Assembly (NCBI GenBank): GCA_052170315.1
Contig: JBQNAT010000011.1
Location: 1-64,000 of the forward strand
DNA: 64,000 bases
Reading direction: 5' to 3'
From: UBA9732 sp052170315
GTDB lineage: Bacteria; Spirochaetota; Spirochaetia; Sphaerochaetales; Sphaerochaetaceae
The notes under the pieces are model-generated. The model searched no databases, was not told where the DNA came from, and worked only from the letters and a program-made list of their open reading frames with translations. Of the stretch, positions 25,287 through 34,634 are shown in pieces; position 1 is the first letter of the stretch, and each line of letters begins with the position of its first letter. The translations under genes and the position numbers were made by a program.

Positions 25287-26633
25287 ATGAAAGGCGCTTC
25301 CACACAGTTCATCTGTTCCCAGTGCGGCTATACAAGTTCCAAATGGCTTGGACGCTGTCCTGACTGCGGTTCATGGAATTCTTTTTCAGAAGAGAAAATA
25401 GAAGACAGAAAAACAGTTAGTAAGGACTCATTACAATATTCTTCCAAAGCGCTTTCGGACATCCCGTATGAAAACGACTTCCGTTTTGAAAGCGGGATAT
25501 CGGAGCTTGACAGAGTTCTTGGCGGGGGAATAGTAAGAGCAGGCTCCGTACTTGTGGGAGGCGAGCCTGGAATAGGTAAATCCACATTACTTCTGCAGGT
25601 TGTTGCAGGCTGCTCCGCAAGAAGGAAAGTCCTTTATGTTTCCGGTGAAGAAAGCGCAAGCCAGGTGCGTCAGAGGGCAGAAAGACTTGGCCTTGAACTT
25701 GGCGGAATAAACATTTTCTGTGAAACGAAGCTTGAAAGAATAATGGCTGTCCTCAAAAGTGAAAAACCTCAGATTGCAGTTATAGATTCTCTGCAGACTC
25801 TTGCCACGGACGAACTTACATCCACGGCAGGCTCTGTTACTCAGATAAGAAACTGCTGCATGGAAATAACGGGACTCTGCAAAGCTATGGGCATATCAGT
25901 TTTCTTTATAGGCCATGTAACAAAAGAAGGTACGCTTGCCGGACCTAAAATCATTGAGCACATGGTGGACACCGTCATCTATTTTGAACAGGCTTCAATG
26001 GGCGTCCGCCTTATCCGCGCGGCGAAAAACCGCTTCGGCTCCGTAGATGAAATAGGCATTTTCATAATGACAGGCGAAGGTCTTGAAGGCGTAAAAGACC
26101 CGGCCTCTTTCTTCATTTCAGAACGCCGGGACTCCGTGCTTCCTCCCGGTATTTCCTACACGGCCATAACAGAAGGCACAAGAACTTTCCTTGTTGAGAT
26201 ACAGGCGCTGATTGTGGACGCGAAAACGGGCTACAGCCGCGTTTATTCGGATAAGATAGATATGTCAAGGGTAATGCGTGTCTGCGCGATTTTAGAGCGT
26301 CATGCGGGCATAAGGCTGGCAGATAAAGATATCTACGTTAACGTTGCAGGCGGAGTGAGGGTAAACGAAGTTTCAGTTGAGCTTTCTCTGGCGCTTGCGC
26401 TCTGGTCCGCATACAGCGACAGAAGCCTGCCTGCCAAAATGGTCAGCTTCGGAGAACTTAGCCTTGCGGGAGAGGTTCGTCCTGTCAACTATGGAGACAG
26501 AAGACTTAAAGCCGCTTCCGAGATGGGCTTTGACAAAGCGATGGTTCCCGAGTCAATGAACTTTGAGCGGAACAGGCTCACGCTCAAACGTTGCCGGAAA
26601 ATAAGGGACGCCTTTGCCGTAAGGCAGGAATAA
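25287..26633 (+). CDS. radA: DNA repair protein RadA
   Basis: RadA (Sms) is a RecA-like ATPase and helicase that processes recombination branches. The 448 residues show an N-terminal zinc finger (CSQCGYTSSKWLGRCPDCG), Walker A GGEPGIGKST, the RadA-specific KNRFG motif in AAKNRFGSVDEIG, and a C-terminal Lon-protease-like domain. AAGGAG lies upstream. It is convergent with the TraB-family gene, with 11 bp between stops. Confidence 0.96.
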   Translation: MKGASTQFICSQCGYTSSKWLGRCPDCGSWNSFSEEKIEDRKTVSKDSLQYSSKALSDIPYENDFRFESGISELDRVLGGGIVRAGSVLVGGEPGIGKSTLLLQVVAGCSARRKVLYVSGEESASQVRQRAERLGLELGGINIFCETKLERIMAVLKSEKPQIAVIDSLQTLATDELTSTAGSVTQIRNCCMEITGLCKAMGISVFFIGHVTKEGTLAGPKIIEHMVDTVIYFEQASMGVRLIRAAKNRFGSVDEIGIFIMTGEGLEGVKDPASFFISERRDSVLPPGISYTAITEGTRTFLVEIQALIVDAKTGYSRVYSDKIDMSRVMRVCAILERHAGIRLADKDIYVNVAGGVRVNEVSVELSLALALWSAYSDRSLPAKMVSFGELSLAGEVRPVNYGDRRLKAASEMGFDKAMVPESMNFERNRLTLKRCRKIRDAFAVRQE

Positions 26634-26644
26634 AATTGTAAAAC

Positions 26645-27835
26645 TCAGAAAACCTTCAACATTATTGGAAACAGGACAAAGGTTCCAAGTATGCTTCCAA
26701 GACTTGTTGTGAAGAAAATCATGAAGGCGTGAAGCACCTTATTCCTGAACCAGCCTTTAAATGATGAAATATCATCCGGCAGACTTTCAAAGTCTTTAAC
26801 GGACGGCTTTCTCAGAGAAGCCTCAGCAATGCCCGTTATCACACCAACGCCTATGGCAGGATTTAGCACAGCCACAGGGGCGCTTACCGCCGAGATAAGC
26901 CAGTTAAGAGGATGCGCGTTTGAAAGCATGCTGAAAAGAACGGTTGTTGCCGAATTAGTGCCTGCCCAGATAAGGAAGTATCTCAGGCTCTCGTTAAAAC
27001 CGTGTGCAAAACCCGCCCATACAATAATGGCCACGAGAAGAACCGGAATTGCCCAGCCTATGATTTTTCCTGCTTTTGAAGGCTTTGGAGCCTGCGATAT
27101 TTCGGAGATATCCTTTGAAAGCTTGCCGGACTCAAGAGACTCGACCGTTCTGATAATCCCGCCGGCGTGTCCTGCTCCTATGATAGCCACCTTCCTGTGC
27201 CCCGGGGCCTGCATGATATTTGTTGCAAGGAAGCGGTCCCGTTCGTCAATAAGGGCCTCTTTCGCGCCGGGAAGCTCCCTGGAAAGCGCGTTCATCATCT
27301 CCTGAAGGGTGTCGGATTTTTTCAGCTCCTCAAGCTCCTCAGGCTTAAATTCCTCTTTGTCGAAGGCGCTTGAAAGCAGGGTCGCGATAAGTTTTGCTTT
27401 ATTCCAGAGATTGCTCTTGGACCACGCCCTCTTCAGCGTCACCGCAATGTCACGGTCGCAGAACGAGTATGGAATTCCCTTTTCTTCCGCGATTTTCGAT
27501 GCCCCTATTATTTCTTCTCCGGGGGCCGAGCCCGTCTGATTCCCCATTTTCTTCTGAAATGAAGCCAGAGCAGTGTTAGCCAGCACAAGGAAAGTCTTGC
27601 CCTCTTTGAAAACCTTTACAAGGTTCATGTTTGAATAGGACTGTTCTTTTGTTTTGCTCTCGTAGCGACCCTTGTCAAGCTCAAGACAAATGTGGTCCGG
27701 CTTTTCCTCTTCTATCACGGCGCGGACTTCGTCAACGCTGGTCTGTGAAACATGCGCAGTGCCTACAAGGATTATCTCATCCCCGTTTTCCAAAAAAATT
27801 TTGTTTACAGTGTCGCTGACATGTTCAGTTCTCAC
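26645..27835 (-). CDS. TraB/PrgY-family membrane protein
   Basis: The 396-residue product has a TraB domain in its first about 230 residues (VGTAHVSQTSVDEVRAVIEEE, HICLELDKGRY, IIGAGHAGGI) and at least four hydrophobic segments after about residue 255. The domain is related to PrgY/TraB, which reduces pheromone activity in enterococci, and to GumN and Tiki-like proteins thought to be peptidases. The bacterial function is not established. The start is GTG at 27835 with GGGAGG 7 nt upstream. Divergent from the YgjP-like gene. Confidence 0.85.
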   Translation of the reverse strand: MRTEHVSDTVNKIFLENGDEIILVGTAHVSQTSVDEVRAVIEEEKPDHICLELDKGRYESKTKEQSYSNMNLVKVFKEGKTFLVLANTALASFQKKMGNQTGSAPGEEIIGASKIAEEKGIPYSFCDRDIAVTLKRAWSKSNLWNKAKLIATLLSSAFDKEEFKPEELEELKKSDTLQEMMNALSRELPGAKEALIDERDRFLATNIMQAPGHRKVAIIGAGHAGGIIRTVESLESGKLSKDISEISQAPKPSKAGKIIGWAIPVLLVAIIVWAGFAHGFNESLRYFLIWAGTNSATTVLFSMLSNAHPLNWLISAVSAPVAVLNPAIGVGVITGIAEASLRKPSVKDFESLPDDISSFKGWFRNKVLHAFMIFFTTSLGSILGTFVLFPIMLKVF

Positions 27836-27915
27836 GCTGGGACCTCCCGTGCCCGGAGGGCATCAGATGAAATATACAAACTAAGTTCAAAGTATTCAAC
27901 ATTTGCCTACTTTGC

Positions 27916-27921
27916 TATAAT
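27916..27921 (+). promoter_or_regulatory. -10 element directly before the YgjP-like gene
   Basis: A perfect TATAAT ends 7 nt before the ATG at 27929, placing the transcription start at the start codon. There is no Shine-Dalgarno sequence. The -35 region is weak (TATTCA or TTCAAC). Confidence 0.45.
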
Positions 27922-27928
27922 CAACGCG

Positions 27929-28624
27929 ATGAATACCGAACGAAGCGCCTCCGGAATTAATTACACGCTCAGACGCAGAAGAGGGCAGCGCAATCTTCAT
28001 CTGCGTATAGGAGCCTCAGGCAGCGTTATTGTAAGCGCCCCTTACTTTGTCCCCTTTGCTGAAATAGATTCCTTTGTCCTAAAAAGCGCAGCCTGGATAG
28101 CGGAGAAAACTGAGAAAACAGGTTTGCGCAGCTATGAAAGTGGAGACTTTGTACCGTACCTTGGTAAAAAGCTTCTGCTAATTGTTAAAGACGGAAAAAT
28201 CTCCCACTATGAAATAGATGATGAAAAAATTACGGTAACATGTGTAAACAGGGATACTGAAACAGTTAAAAAAATAATTAAACAACTTTACACTGAAACC
28301 GTGAAAGACATTCTTACGGACCGTGTGCCGTACTGGTGCAAAACCCTTAACCTTAACGTCCCGACCTTTGGCGTAAACAGGGCAAAGAGCAAGTGGGGCG
28401 TCTGTTACCCGGAAGAAAAAAGGCTTTATTTAAGTTATATATGCGCGTCAATTCCAAAGGACCTTATAGATATGACGGTTCTTCACGAAGTCTGTCACCT
28501 GCGTTATCCGTGCCACGGAAAAGAATTCTGGAATCTTATGAAAAGCCTGATGAGCGACCTTTATGAAAGAAAAGCCCGCCTTAAAGAACTGTCAATGGCG
28601 GGCTGGACAATAAATCTTGTCTGA
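27929..28624 (+). CDS. YgjP-like (DUF45) zinc metallopeptidase-fold protein
   Basis: The 231-residue product belongs to the YgjP/DUF45 family of M48-related gluzincins. The zinc motif HEVCH lies in TVLHEVCHLRYPCHGKEFW, with the family-typical third ligand near HGKEFW. The preceding AKSKWGVCYPEEKRLYLS matches the conserved RxxxRWGSC-type region. The substrate is unknown. The frame is open upstream to 27752, but that part overlaps the TraB gene; ATG 27929 is chosen because it follows a perfect -10 box at leaderless spacing. Confidence 0.85.
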   Translation: MNTERSASGINYTLRRRRGQRNLHLRIGASGSVIVSAPYFVPFAEIDSFVLKSAAWIAEKTEKTGLRSYESGDFVPYLGKKLLLIVKDGKISHYEIDDEKITVTCVNRDTETVKKIIKQLYTETVKDILTDRVPYWCKTLNLNVPTFGVNRAKSKWGVCYPEEKRLYLSYICASIPKDLIDMTVLHEVCHLRYPCHGKEFWNLMKSLMSDLYERKARLKELSMAGWTINLV

Positions 28625-30064
28625 CTACTTTATTATCGAAAGCAGATGTTTTATGAATTCGTAGGTTCTTTTTGTGGAACTTATGGAAAGTCGTTCCTCC
28701 GTTGAGTGTATATCGTACATGTCAGGGCCTATTGAAACACTGTCCATCCCCGGACACTTGCTGTTGATGACACCACATTCAAGCCCTGCGTGTATGGCCG
28801 TTATTACAGGCTTTTTACCGGTCTGGGCCTCGTAGGCTTCAGCGCAGAATTTTGCAAGAGCGCTGTTCGGATTCGGTGACCATGAAGGGTAGCCTTCTCC
28901 AATTTTGCAACTTATCCCGAAACTTTCCAGAATAACGGATATCCTGTTCACAAGACAGTATTTTGCCGAGTCAATGTTGCTTCTTACGCTTACCTGTATT
29001 TCCATATCGCCGTCTCCGAGCCTTACTATTGCAAGGTTATCAGAAGTCTCAACAATGCCCGGAATTGCCAGACTCATTGCAAAAACTCCGTGAGGACATA
29101 CAAAAAGAGCCTTCACTGCTTCAAGAGAAGCTTTAGCTTCCATGGCTTTTACCGCCTTTGGCGCACCGTGAGTCGAACACCTCTTCATGATTGTGAAATC
29201 TGGTTCCTCATACTTGTTTTCCTCTCTGATTTCTTCAAAAGTCTCCTGTATGCGTGAAACAGCCTTTTCCTTTAAAGCGCCCGGCACGCAGAGAAGACAG
29301 GTGCATTCGGACGGGATAACGTTCCTCTTTGTTCCTCCGTTAAGAGTATTTATCATAAACGGAATACCTGCCGAATTTACTGAAACAAGAATTCTTGCCA
29401 TGGCGCATACGGCATTAAGACGCTGTCTGTGAATCTCGCCTCCGCTGTGGCCGCCCTTCAGCCCCGAAAGCCTTATTTCAAGCGTGTCCCAGTCCGCCTG
29501 AACCGGTTCTTCTTTAAGGGTTTTTCTTCCAACAAGGTCTATTCCGCCCGCGCAACCTATGAAGATGGTTCCCTCTTCTTCACTGTCTATGTTTATAAGC
29601 TTTCTGCTTTTTATCAGACTGCCGTCAAGCCCAAAGGCTCCGTCCATGCCCGTTTCCTCGGAGAACGTAAAAAGAGCCTCAAGAGGGCCGTGTTTTGCAT
29701 TGGGGTCGGTAAACAGGGCCATTGTCATAGCAACGGCAATACCGTCGTCTCCGCCAAGGCTTGTTTCACGAGCCTTCAGGAAATCCCCGTCTTCATATAC
29801 ATCAATGGGGTCTGTCCGGAAGTTGTGCCTGCTTCCCGGAACCTTTACGCAGACCATGTCCGTATGACCCTGAAGCACAACAGAAGGAACGTTTTCATAA
29901 CCGGGCGTCGCGCCTGTGCGTATTATAATGTTGCCGGCCTTGTCTCTGAGGCACTCAAAGCCGTTTTCCTTCGCCCACGAGAGAAGATACTGCCGCATAC
30001 CTTCCTCGTTCCCCGATTCTCTGGGAATTTTGCATATCTGTCTGAAATAATCAAAAGTATCCAT
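28625..30064 (-). CDS. pepD: Aminoacyl-histidine dipeptidase (PepD), M20 family
   Basis: This cytoplasmic di-zinc dipeptidase cleaves Xaa-His and related dipeptides. The 479 residues carry the M20 metal and catalytic motifs GHTDMVCVK, GGDDGIAVAM and the catalytic Glu in FSEETGMDG, then LINIDSEEEGTIFIGCAGG, typical of PepD. The C-terminal IHAGLECGV and GPDMYDIHSTEER hold the last ligands. AAGGAG lies before the ATG. It is 27 bp downstream of nagA on the same strand, probably co-transcribed. Confidence 0.95.
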   Translation of the reverse strand: MDTFDYFRQICKIPRESGNEEGMRQYLLSWAKENGFECLRDKAGNIIIRTGATPGYENVPSVVLQGHTDMVCVKVPGSRHNFRTDPIDVYEDGDFLKARETSLGGDDGIAVAMTMALFTDPNAKHGPLEALFTFSEETGMDGAFGLDGSLIKSRKLINIDSEEEGTIFIGCAGGIDLVGRKTLKEEPVQADWDTLEIRLSGLKGGHSGGEIHRQRLNAVCAMARILVSVNSAGIPFMINTLNGGTKRNVIPSECTCLLCVPGALKEKAVSRIQETFEEIREENKYEEPDFTIMKRCSTHGAPKAVKAMEAKASLEAVKALFVCPHGVFAMSLAIPGIVETSDNLAIVRLGDGDMEIQVSVRSNIDSAKYCLVNRISVILESFGISCKIGEGYPSWSPNPNSALAKFCAEAYEAQTGKKPVITAIHAGLECGVINSKCPGMDSVSIGPDMYDIHSTEERLSISSTKRTYEFIKHLLSIIK

Positions 30065-30091
30065 AAAACAAACTCCTTAATACTGTTTAAA

Positions 30092-31270
30092 CTATCTGCT
30101 GAAAACCCGCTTTCCGCCGATAAATACCATTGCGGGTTCCATATTTTCATCAAAGAGCGCTATGTCCGCCCATGTGCCTTTTGCTATTGTGCCAATACCT
30201 TCAAACCCGTACAGCTTTGCAGGATTTTCGGTTGCCATTCTTATTGCCTGCGCTCTGTCGGTACACCAGCGCTGCACATTTGCCACAGCCCGGTTCAGTG
30301 TAAGAGCCGAACCGCACAGCAGGGAAGGGTTCTCCTGCGAGAAAAACGCTCCGGCAGAACCAAGTACAACGTTTGTCCCGTTTGCAACGAAAGAGCCTTC
30401 TCCAAGGGACGCCGGCGCAAGGCTGTCCGTTATCAGCACAACCTTGTCCTGAGCCTTTGTTTTTATCAGATGCTTCAAGACGTCTTTGTGGACATGCACA
30501 CCGTCCGCAATAACCTCGCAGTGCATGCGCTTATCAAACAACACATGTCCTGCGACTCCCGGCTTTTTGTGATTCATAGGGCTCATGGCGTTGAACATGT
30601 GCGTTGCATGAAATATTCCCAAATCTGTTCCGGCTTTAGCCTCTTCATAAGTTGCATCCGTATGTCCCATCAGAAGAACAATACCTTTTTTCTTGGCAAT
30701 CCTTGCAATTTTATCAACATTATTTAGCTCTGGAGCTATTGTCATTGCCGTAATTTTACCCTGTCCCGCCTTTATCAGCCTTTCAAAAACAGATTCATCC
30801 GGTGCGGACAGCGCCATGGAATCCTGAGCGCCGCATTTCGCGGGATTAAGGAAAGGCCCTTCAAGATGCATCCCCAAAATTCTTGCTCCCGTTTCTTTGC
30901 CCATGGCGTTGACTACGGCAAGAATTTCCTTTTCCATTTTTTCAGGTCTTCCCGCGTAAAGCGTTGGAAGGAAGGAAGTGACTCCGAATTCCGCAAGACG
31001 TTCCGACATTGACAAAATGGAACTGCTGCTTCCGTCATCAGTGGCAAAACCGCCTATGCCGTGTATATGGGTATCTATCAGGCCCGGTGATACCGTAAGT
31101 CCTTTTGCCCGGATTACTGCGCATGTATCGCCGTATTTGGACTGCCTGTAATCATCCATGCTGAAAACATCGGCAACGCGTCCGTTTTCGTTTATAAAAA
31201 GACCGAAGTTCCGTTTTACTGCGCCGGATGAATAAACATCGGCATTGAGGATTAAAGTTCTTTCACACAT
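30092..31270 (-). CDS. nagA: N-acetylglucosamine-6-phosphate deacetylase
   Basis: NagA removes acetate from GlcNAc-6-P in amino-sugar use and cell-wall recycling. The 392-residue amidohydrolase has HIHGIGGFATDD, HLEGPFLNP with the conserved Glu, GHTDATYEEAKAG, THMFNAMSPMNHKKPG and the catalytic Asp in LITDSLAPA. The start at 31270 (MCERTLILNADVY) has TAGGG just upstream and matches where homologs begin; a further ATG 36 bp upstream is less likely. No nagB is visible in the window. Confidence 0.95.
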   Translation of the reverse strand: MCERTLILNADVYSSGAVKRNFGLFINENGRVADVFSMDDYRQSKYGDTCAVIRAKGLTVSPGLIDTHIHGIGGFATDDGSSSSILSMSERLAEFGVTSFLPTLYAGRPEKMEKEILAVVNAMGKETGARILGMHLEGPFLNPAKCGAQDSMALSAPDESVFERLIKAGQGKITAMTIAPELNNVDKIARIAKKKGIVLLMGHTDATYEEAKAGTDLGIFHATHMFNAMSPMNHKKPGVAGHVLFDKRMHCEVIADGVHVHKDVLKHLIKTKAQDKVVLITDSLAPASLGEGSFVANGTNVVLGSAGAFFSQENPSLLCGSALTLNRAVANVQRWCTDRAQAIRMATENPAKLYGFEGIGTIAKGTWADIALFDENMEPAMVFIGGKRVFSR

Positions 31271-31430
31271 TGCCCTAAGTCTACAAAACAATCGTACTGT
31301 CTGCAAGTTCGCGCTGCGAAATCAGGCATATTTCATTGACTTTCCTGTGTCCCCCGGGTCTGATTAGCCCACTTGTCACAACTTATGTCCGCGCCCGCGC
31401 CCGCGTCACAAAATATTTTATTAAATAAAT

Positions 31431-31459
31431 TTGACGATTTTTTCGATTTGTGCTATTAT
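31431..31459 (+). promoter_or_regulatory. Promoter of the (alpha/alpha)6 glycosidase-like gene
   Basis: TTGACG (31431-31436), a 17-nt spacer and TATTAT (31454-31459), one of the best promoters in the window. An in-frame ATG follows after 6 nt. Confidence 0.6.
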
Positions 31460-31465
31460 TCCATA

Positions 31466-32944
31466 ATGTGCTATCCCAATATCGTAGTGTGTGATATTGG
31501 GGTTTTTTATGAGTGGGAGTTAAAATTGAATCGAGAATCAATTCCGTCAATACATTTTTATGACCAGGACTTCGTTGATTTGTACGACAGATCCTGGGTC
31601 TGGGTAGACGAGCACTGGAAACAGGGCACGGAACAGAACGGTTTTGTCGGTAATTATCTGTCCTATAACGGACAGAAAACCTTTAATCTGTTCAATTCCT
31701 GCCTGTCGGCACTTTTTTTGAACTACAGCAACCAGACATACTCCCCGTTCGACATGCTTGATTATTTTTACAGCAAACAGGAAGAAAACGGAGCAATAAG
31801 GTCGGACTACAGCATTGAAGACGGAAGCGCGGAAGTATCCGCGGACAATCCCGAAGGTGTAACCCTGCCGCTCTTTGCCTATGTTGAATACGTTTTCTAC
31901 CACAAAATAGGAAATAAGAAGCGCCTTAAGGATGTGGTGGAAATACTTGAAAAATATTTCAACTGGCTCAAGGCCGTGTTCCAGAAAGAAAACGGGCTTT
32001 TCGCCGTTCCCGTTTCTTCCTGCCTTACGGGAAACACTCCAAGGGAAAATGTCTGCTATCCGGTTGATTTCAATACAATGGTTGCTCTCAACGCACTCTA
32101 TCTGTCAAATATTGGCGATATACTGAATGACAAGGAGCTGAGCTTCAGATATAAGAAACTCTACTTCATGATAAAAACCCGTATCAATAACCTTATGTGG
32201 GACCCTGAGACACATTTTTATTATGACCTGGACAGGGAAGAGAACAGGCTGCCCCTTAAGATAATCGGAGCCTACTGGACAATGCTTGCGGAAATTCCCA
32301 ATGACGAACGGGCTTCCTACATGATTGAGTATCTGAAGAATCCTGCGTTTTTCGGCACGGATGACCCGTTTCCAAGCGTAAGTGCAGATTCGCAGTGCTA
32401 CAGCGAAAACGTGAAAGGCTACTGCGGGGCAATTGTTCCTTCGAACATTTACGGAGTTGTGAAAGGCCTTGAAAAATACGGTGAATACGTGTTTGCAAGA
32501 GAATGCGCCATTCGCCACATGTACTTCATTCTGGATACGCTACACCCCGAAGGAGACCAGCCCGGCGATGTCTGGGAAGCCTATCTTCCCATGAAAGAAG
32601 GCATTCCGGCTGCGGACGGGGCATTCCCAAGAAAGAGATTCCTGCCGCAGGTTTGCGTAATGACCATAACCATTATGATAGAGGACATAATAGGCCTTGA
32701 TGTTTCACTTCCGCGTAAGACTGTCTACTGGACCGTTCCCAATCTTGAGGCAATGGGAATTGAAAATCTTTCTTTGAAGAGAAACCTGATAACCATACTT
32801 AGCAACAAAAATGCCCGCGGCTGGGAAATCAGGCTGGAAAGTGAAAAGCTTTACTACTTCACAATCGAGATAATCGACGAGAAGAAGAAAAAGACTCTCC
32901 CGATACCGAGCGGTAAATGCTCGATGCTTATTGATAAACTCTGA
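31466..32944 (+). CDS. Six-hairpin glycosidase-like protein (MGH1/GH63-like)
   Basis: This protein of about 490 residues resembles (alpha/alpha)6-barrel glycosidases of the trehalase/GH63/mannosylglycerate-hydrolase type. Typical stretches are DRSWVWVDEHWK, QEENGAIRSDYS, MWDPETHFYYDLDREEN, IIGAYWTMLAEIP and GDVWEAYLP. There is no signal peptide, so it should act on imported or stored saccharide. Start choice is open: ATG 31466 lies 6 nt after a -10 box, as in other leaderless genes here, while TTG 31526 has GGGAG at good spacing and would place a hairpin in the leader. The stop overlaps the next ATG region. Confidence 0.8.
   Translation: MCYPNIVVCDIGVFYEWELKLNRESIPSIHFYDQDFVDLYDRSWVWVDEHWKQGTEQNGFVGNYLSYNGQKTFNLFNSCLSALFLNYSNQTYSPFDMLDYFYSKQEENGAIRSDYSIEDGSAEVSADNPEGVTLPLFAYVEYVFYHKIGNKKRLKDVVEILEKYFNWLKAVFQKENGLFAVPVSSCLTGNTPRENVCYPVDFNTMVALNALYLSNIGDILNDKELSFRYKKLYFMIKTRINNLMWDPETHFYYDLDREENRLPLKIIGAYWTMLAEIPNDERASYMIEYLKNPAFFGTDDPFPSVSADSQCYSENVKGYCGAIVPSNIYGVVKGLEKYGEYVFARECAIRHMYFILDTLHPEGDQPGDVWEAYLPMKEGIPAADGAFPRKRFLPQVCVMTITIMIEDIIGLDVSLPRKTVYWTVPNLEAMGIENLSLKRNLITILSNKNARGWEIRLESEKLYYFTIEIIDEKKKKTLPIPSGKCSMLIDKL
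31475..31508 (+). terminator. Hairpin plus T-run inside the 5-prime end of the glycosidase-like gene
   Basis: CCCAATATC (31475-31483) pairs perfectly with GATATTGGG (31493-31501) across a 9-nt loop and is followed by GTTTTTT. It looks like an intrinsic terminator, but it starts only about 10 nt after the predicted transcription start. It may be an attenuator or a 5-prime stabiliser. Confidence 0.5.
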
Positions 32945-33735
32945 TGTCCTGGCTTGGTAAGATAATCGGCGGAACCATAGGCTTCTTCCTTGGAGGCCCG
33001 CTTGGGCTTATTGCGGGCGCAGTCTTCGGCCATATGATTGACCGTGGCTCCGATTATGAAAAAAGCGGCGGGGAAAGCTCCGACGCAGGCTATTCCGGAC
33101 GCCATTTCTTCTCAAACACAGGCTACAGCCGTTCTCAGATGGTTTTCTTTGTCGGGGCTTTTTCAATGCTTGCAAAGCTTGCTTCCTCCGACGGCCCCGT
33201 AACTGATGCCGAGCGTTCGAAGATTGAAGAGTTCATGGTAAACGATTTGAATCTTTCAGGCCGGAGCCTCCAATACGCAAGAAGCGTCTTCAATCAGGCG
33301 CTTGTCCAGGATGCCTCGTTTGAAAACCTTGCCGAACAGTTCTATTCCAATTTCAGAAGCTCGCCTCAGATACTGAATCTTATGATAGATATCTTCTACC
33401 GCGTTGCGATGGTGGATGGAACAGTCTCCGCGGCGGAATCAAGACTTATAGACTATGCCGTAAGGGTTTTCAGAATATCTGATTCCATACATGAAAGTAT
33501 AAGACAGAATCACAGGGTAAGAGGCGCTTCAAAAGCCTATGCGCTTCTAGGTCTTACAGAAAACGCCACGGAAGCGGAAATCAAGAAGGCCTACAGAAAG
33601 AAAATCCTTGAATATCATCCCGACACAGTAGCCGCGAAGGGTATGGCAGACGAATTCAAAGAGTACGCCACAAAGCGTTTTCGCGAGGTTCAGGAAGCCT
33701 ACGAAACCATCTGCCGTGAAAGAGGCATCAAATAA
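32944..33735 (+). CDS. TerB-like plus J-domain co-chaperone (DjlA-like)
   Basis: The 263-residue product combines a Gly-rich hydrophobic N-terminus (IIGGTIGFFLGGPLGLIAGA, probably membrane-associated), a TerB-like helical domain (about 65-165) and a C-terminal J domain with the HPD triad (KKAYRKKILEYHPDTVAAKG). This is the architecture of DjlA, a membrane-anchored DnaK co-chaperone. ATG 32944 overlaps the last base of the preceding stop, implying coupling. Confidence 0.88.
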   Translation: MSWLGKIIGGTIGFFLGGPLGLIAGAVFGHMIDRGSDYEKSGGESSDAGYSGRHFFSNTGYSRSQMVFFVGAFSMLAKLASSDGPVTDAERSKIEEFMVNDLNLSGRSLQYARSVFNQALVQDASFENLAEQFYSNFRSSPQILNLMIDIFYRVAMVDGTVSAAESRLIDYAVRVFRISDSIHESIRQNHRVRGASKAYALLGLTENATEAEIKKAYRKKILEYHPDTVAAKGMADEFKEYATKRFREVQEAYETICRERGIK

Positions 33736-33747
33736 GCGTTATAAAAA

Positions 33748-34338
33748 TTAAAACTGAATCCTTCCCCTGAAAGATCTTGTCAGAGTAGTTCTGTCCGCAT
33801 ACTCAAGGTCCCCGCCTATAGGCAGGCCTGATGCAAGACGCGTTATGACAAGGCCTTCTTTGTCCTTCAGTATGTGACGTATGTAAAGGGCTGTCGTGTC
33901 GCCTTCTTCCGTAGGATTGGTGGCAATTATTATCTCGTTGAACCGACCTTCCGCAATTCTTTTTAAAAGCTTTTCGAAGCTCAGGTTTTCAGGTCCAATT
34001 CCGTTAAGAGGGTTTATAGCTCCGCCAAGAACGTGAAAAAGTCCTGTATAGGCTCCGCTTGACTGGATGGTAATTACATCCTGCGGCTGTTCTACTATGC
34101 ATAGCTGAGTCCTGTCTCTCATTGGGTCGGAGCAGACGGGACACGGGTCATTTTCTGTATATGAGCCGCAGATTGAGCATGGCTTGACCTTGCTCTGTAT
34201 CTCCGCTATACCCTTTGCCAGCATCTCGTTGTAATCTTTTGATGTGTTGATAAGCGAAAAAGCAAGCCGTGATGCCGTTTTGGGACCTATTCCGGGGAGC
34301 CTTGAAAGGAGTTTTGAAAGATTATCGAATGCTGTCAT
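33748..34338 (-). CDS. recR: Recombination protein RecR
   Basis: RecR works with RecO and RecF to load RecA on gaps. The 196-residue product has the helix-hairpin-helix LPGIGPKTASRLAF, a C4 zinc finger (CSICGSYTENDPCPVCSD) and a TOPRIM domain (CIVEQPQDVI, IIATNPTEEGDTTALYI, TRLASGLPIGGDLEYAD). The ATG overlaps the ybaB stop (ATGA). It is the third gene of the conserved dnaX-ybaB-recR operon. Confidence 0.97.
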   Translation of the reverse strand: MTAFDNLSKLLSRLPGIGPKTASRLAFSLINTSKDYNEMLAKGIAEIQSKVKPCSICGSYTENDPCPVCSDPMRDRTQLCIVEQPQDVITIQSSGAYTGLFHVLGGAINPLNGIGPENLSFEKLLKRIAEGRFNEIIIATNPTEEGDTTALYIRHILKDKEGLVITRLASGLPIGGDLEYADRTTLTRSFRGRIQF

Positions 34339-34634
34339 CCCAGACCGTACTGGGCCATTACCTGCCCAGCCTCCTGCTGAAGCCTTTCTTTGACATTCTT
34401 CAAAGCCGTATTTACCGCGGAAGTTACCATTACTTCAATAAGCTGGGCATTCTGTGTTTTCGCGAACTCGGGAGCCAGCTTTATGCTTTCTATCTCCATA
34501 TTGCCGTTGGCAACTGCTTCCACCATGTTGCCGCCCGCATAGCCTGTGCACTTTATTGCCGAAGCCTTTGCCTTCATGGCTTCTGCCTGAGCTTTTATTT
34601 CATTCAGGTTTTTAAGCATGCCAAAAGGATTCAT
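34335..34634 (-). CDS. YbaB/EbfC nucleoid-associated protein
   Basis: This 99-residue DNA-binding protein belongs to the YbaB/EbfC family; the Borrelia EbfC is a nucleoid protein. It starts MNPFGMLKNLNEIKAQAEAM, and the beta-sheet part (VEAVANGNMEIESIKLAPEF) is typical. GGAGG precedes the ATG. It overlaps both neighbours in the dnaX-ybaB-recR operon. Confidence 0.93.
   Translation of the reverse strand: MNPFGMLKNLNEIKAQAEAMKAKASAIKCTGYAGGNMVEAVANGNMEIESIKLAPEFAKTQNAQLIEVMVTSAVNTALKNVKERLQQEAGQVMAQYGLG

Noticed and set aside
29429..30727. A 432-codon open frame on the plus strand
   Set aside because: It runs antisense to pepD and nagA, both intact and strongly matched, and has Cys/Arg/His-rich composition typical of a shadow frame.
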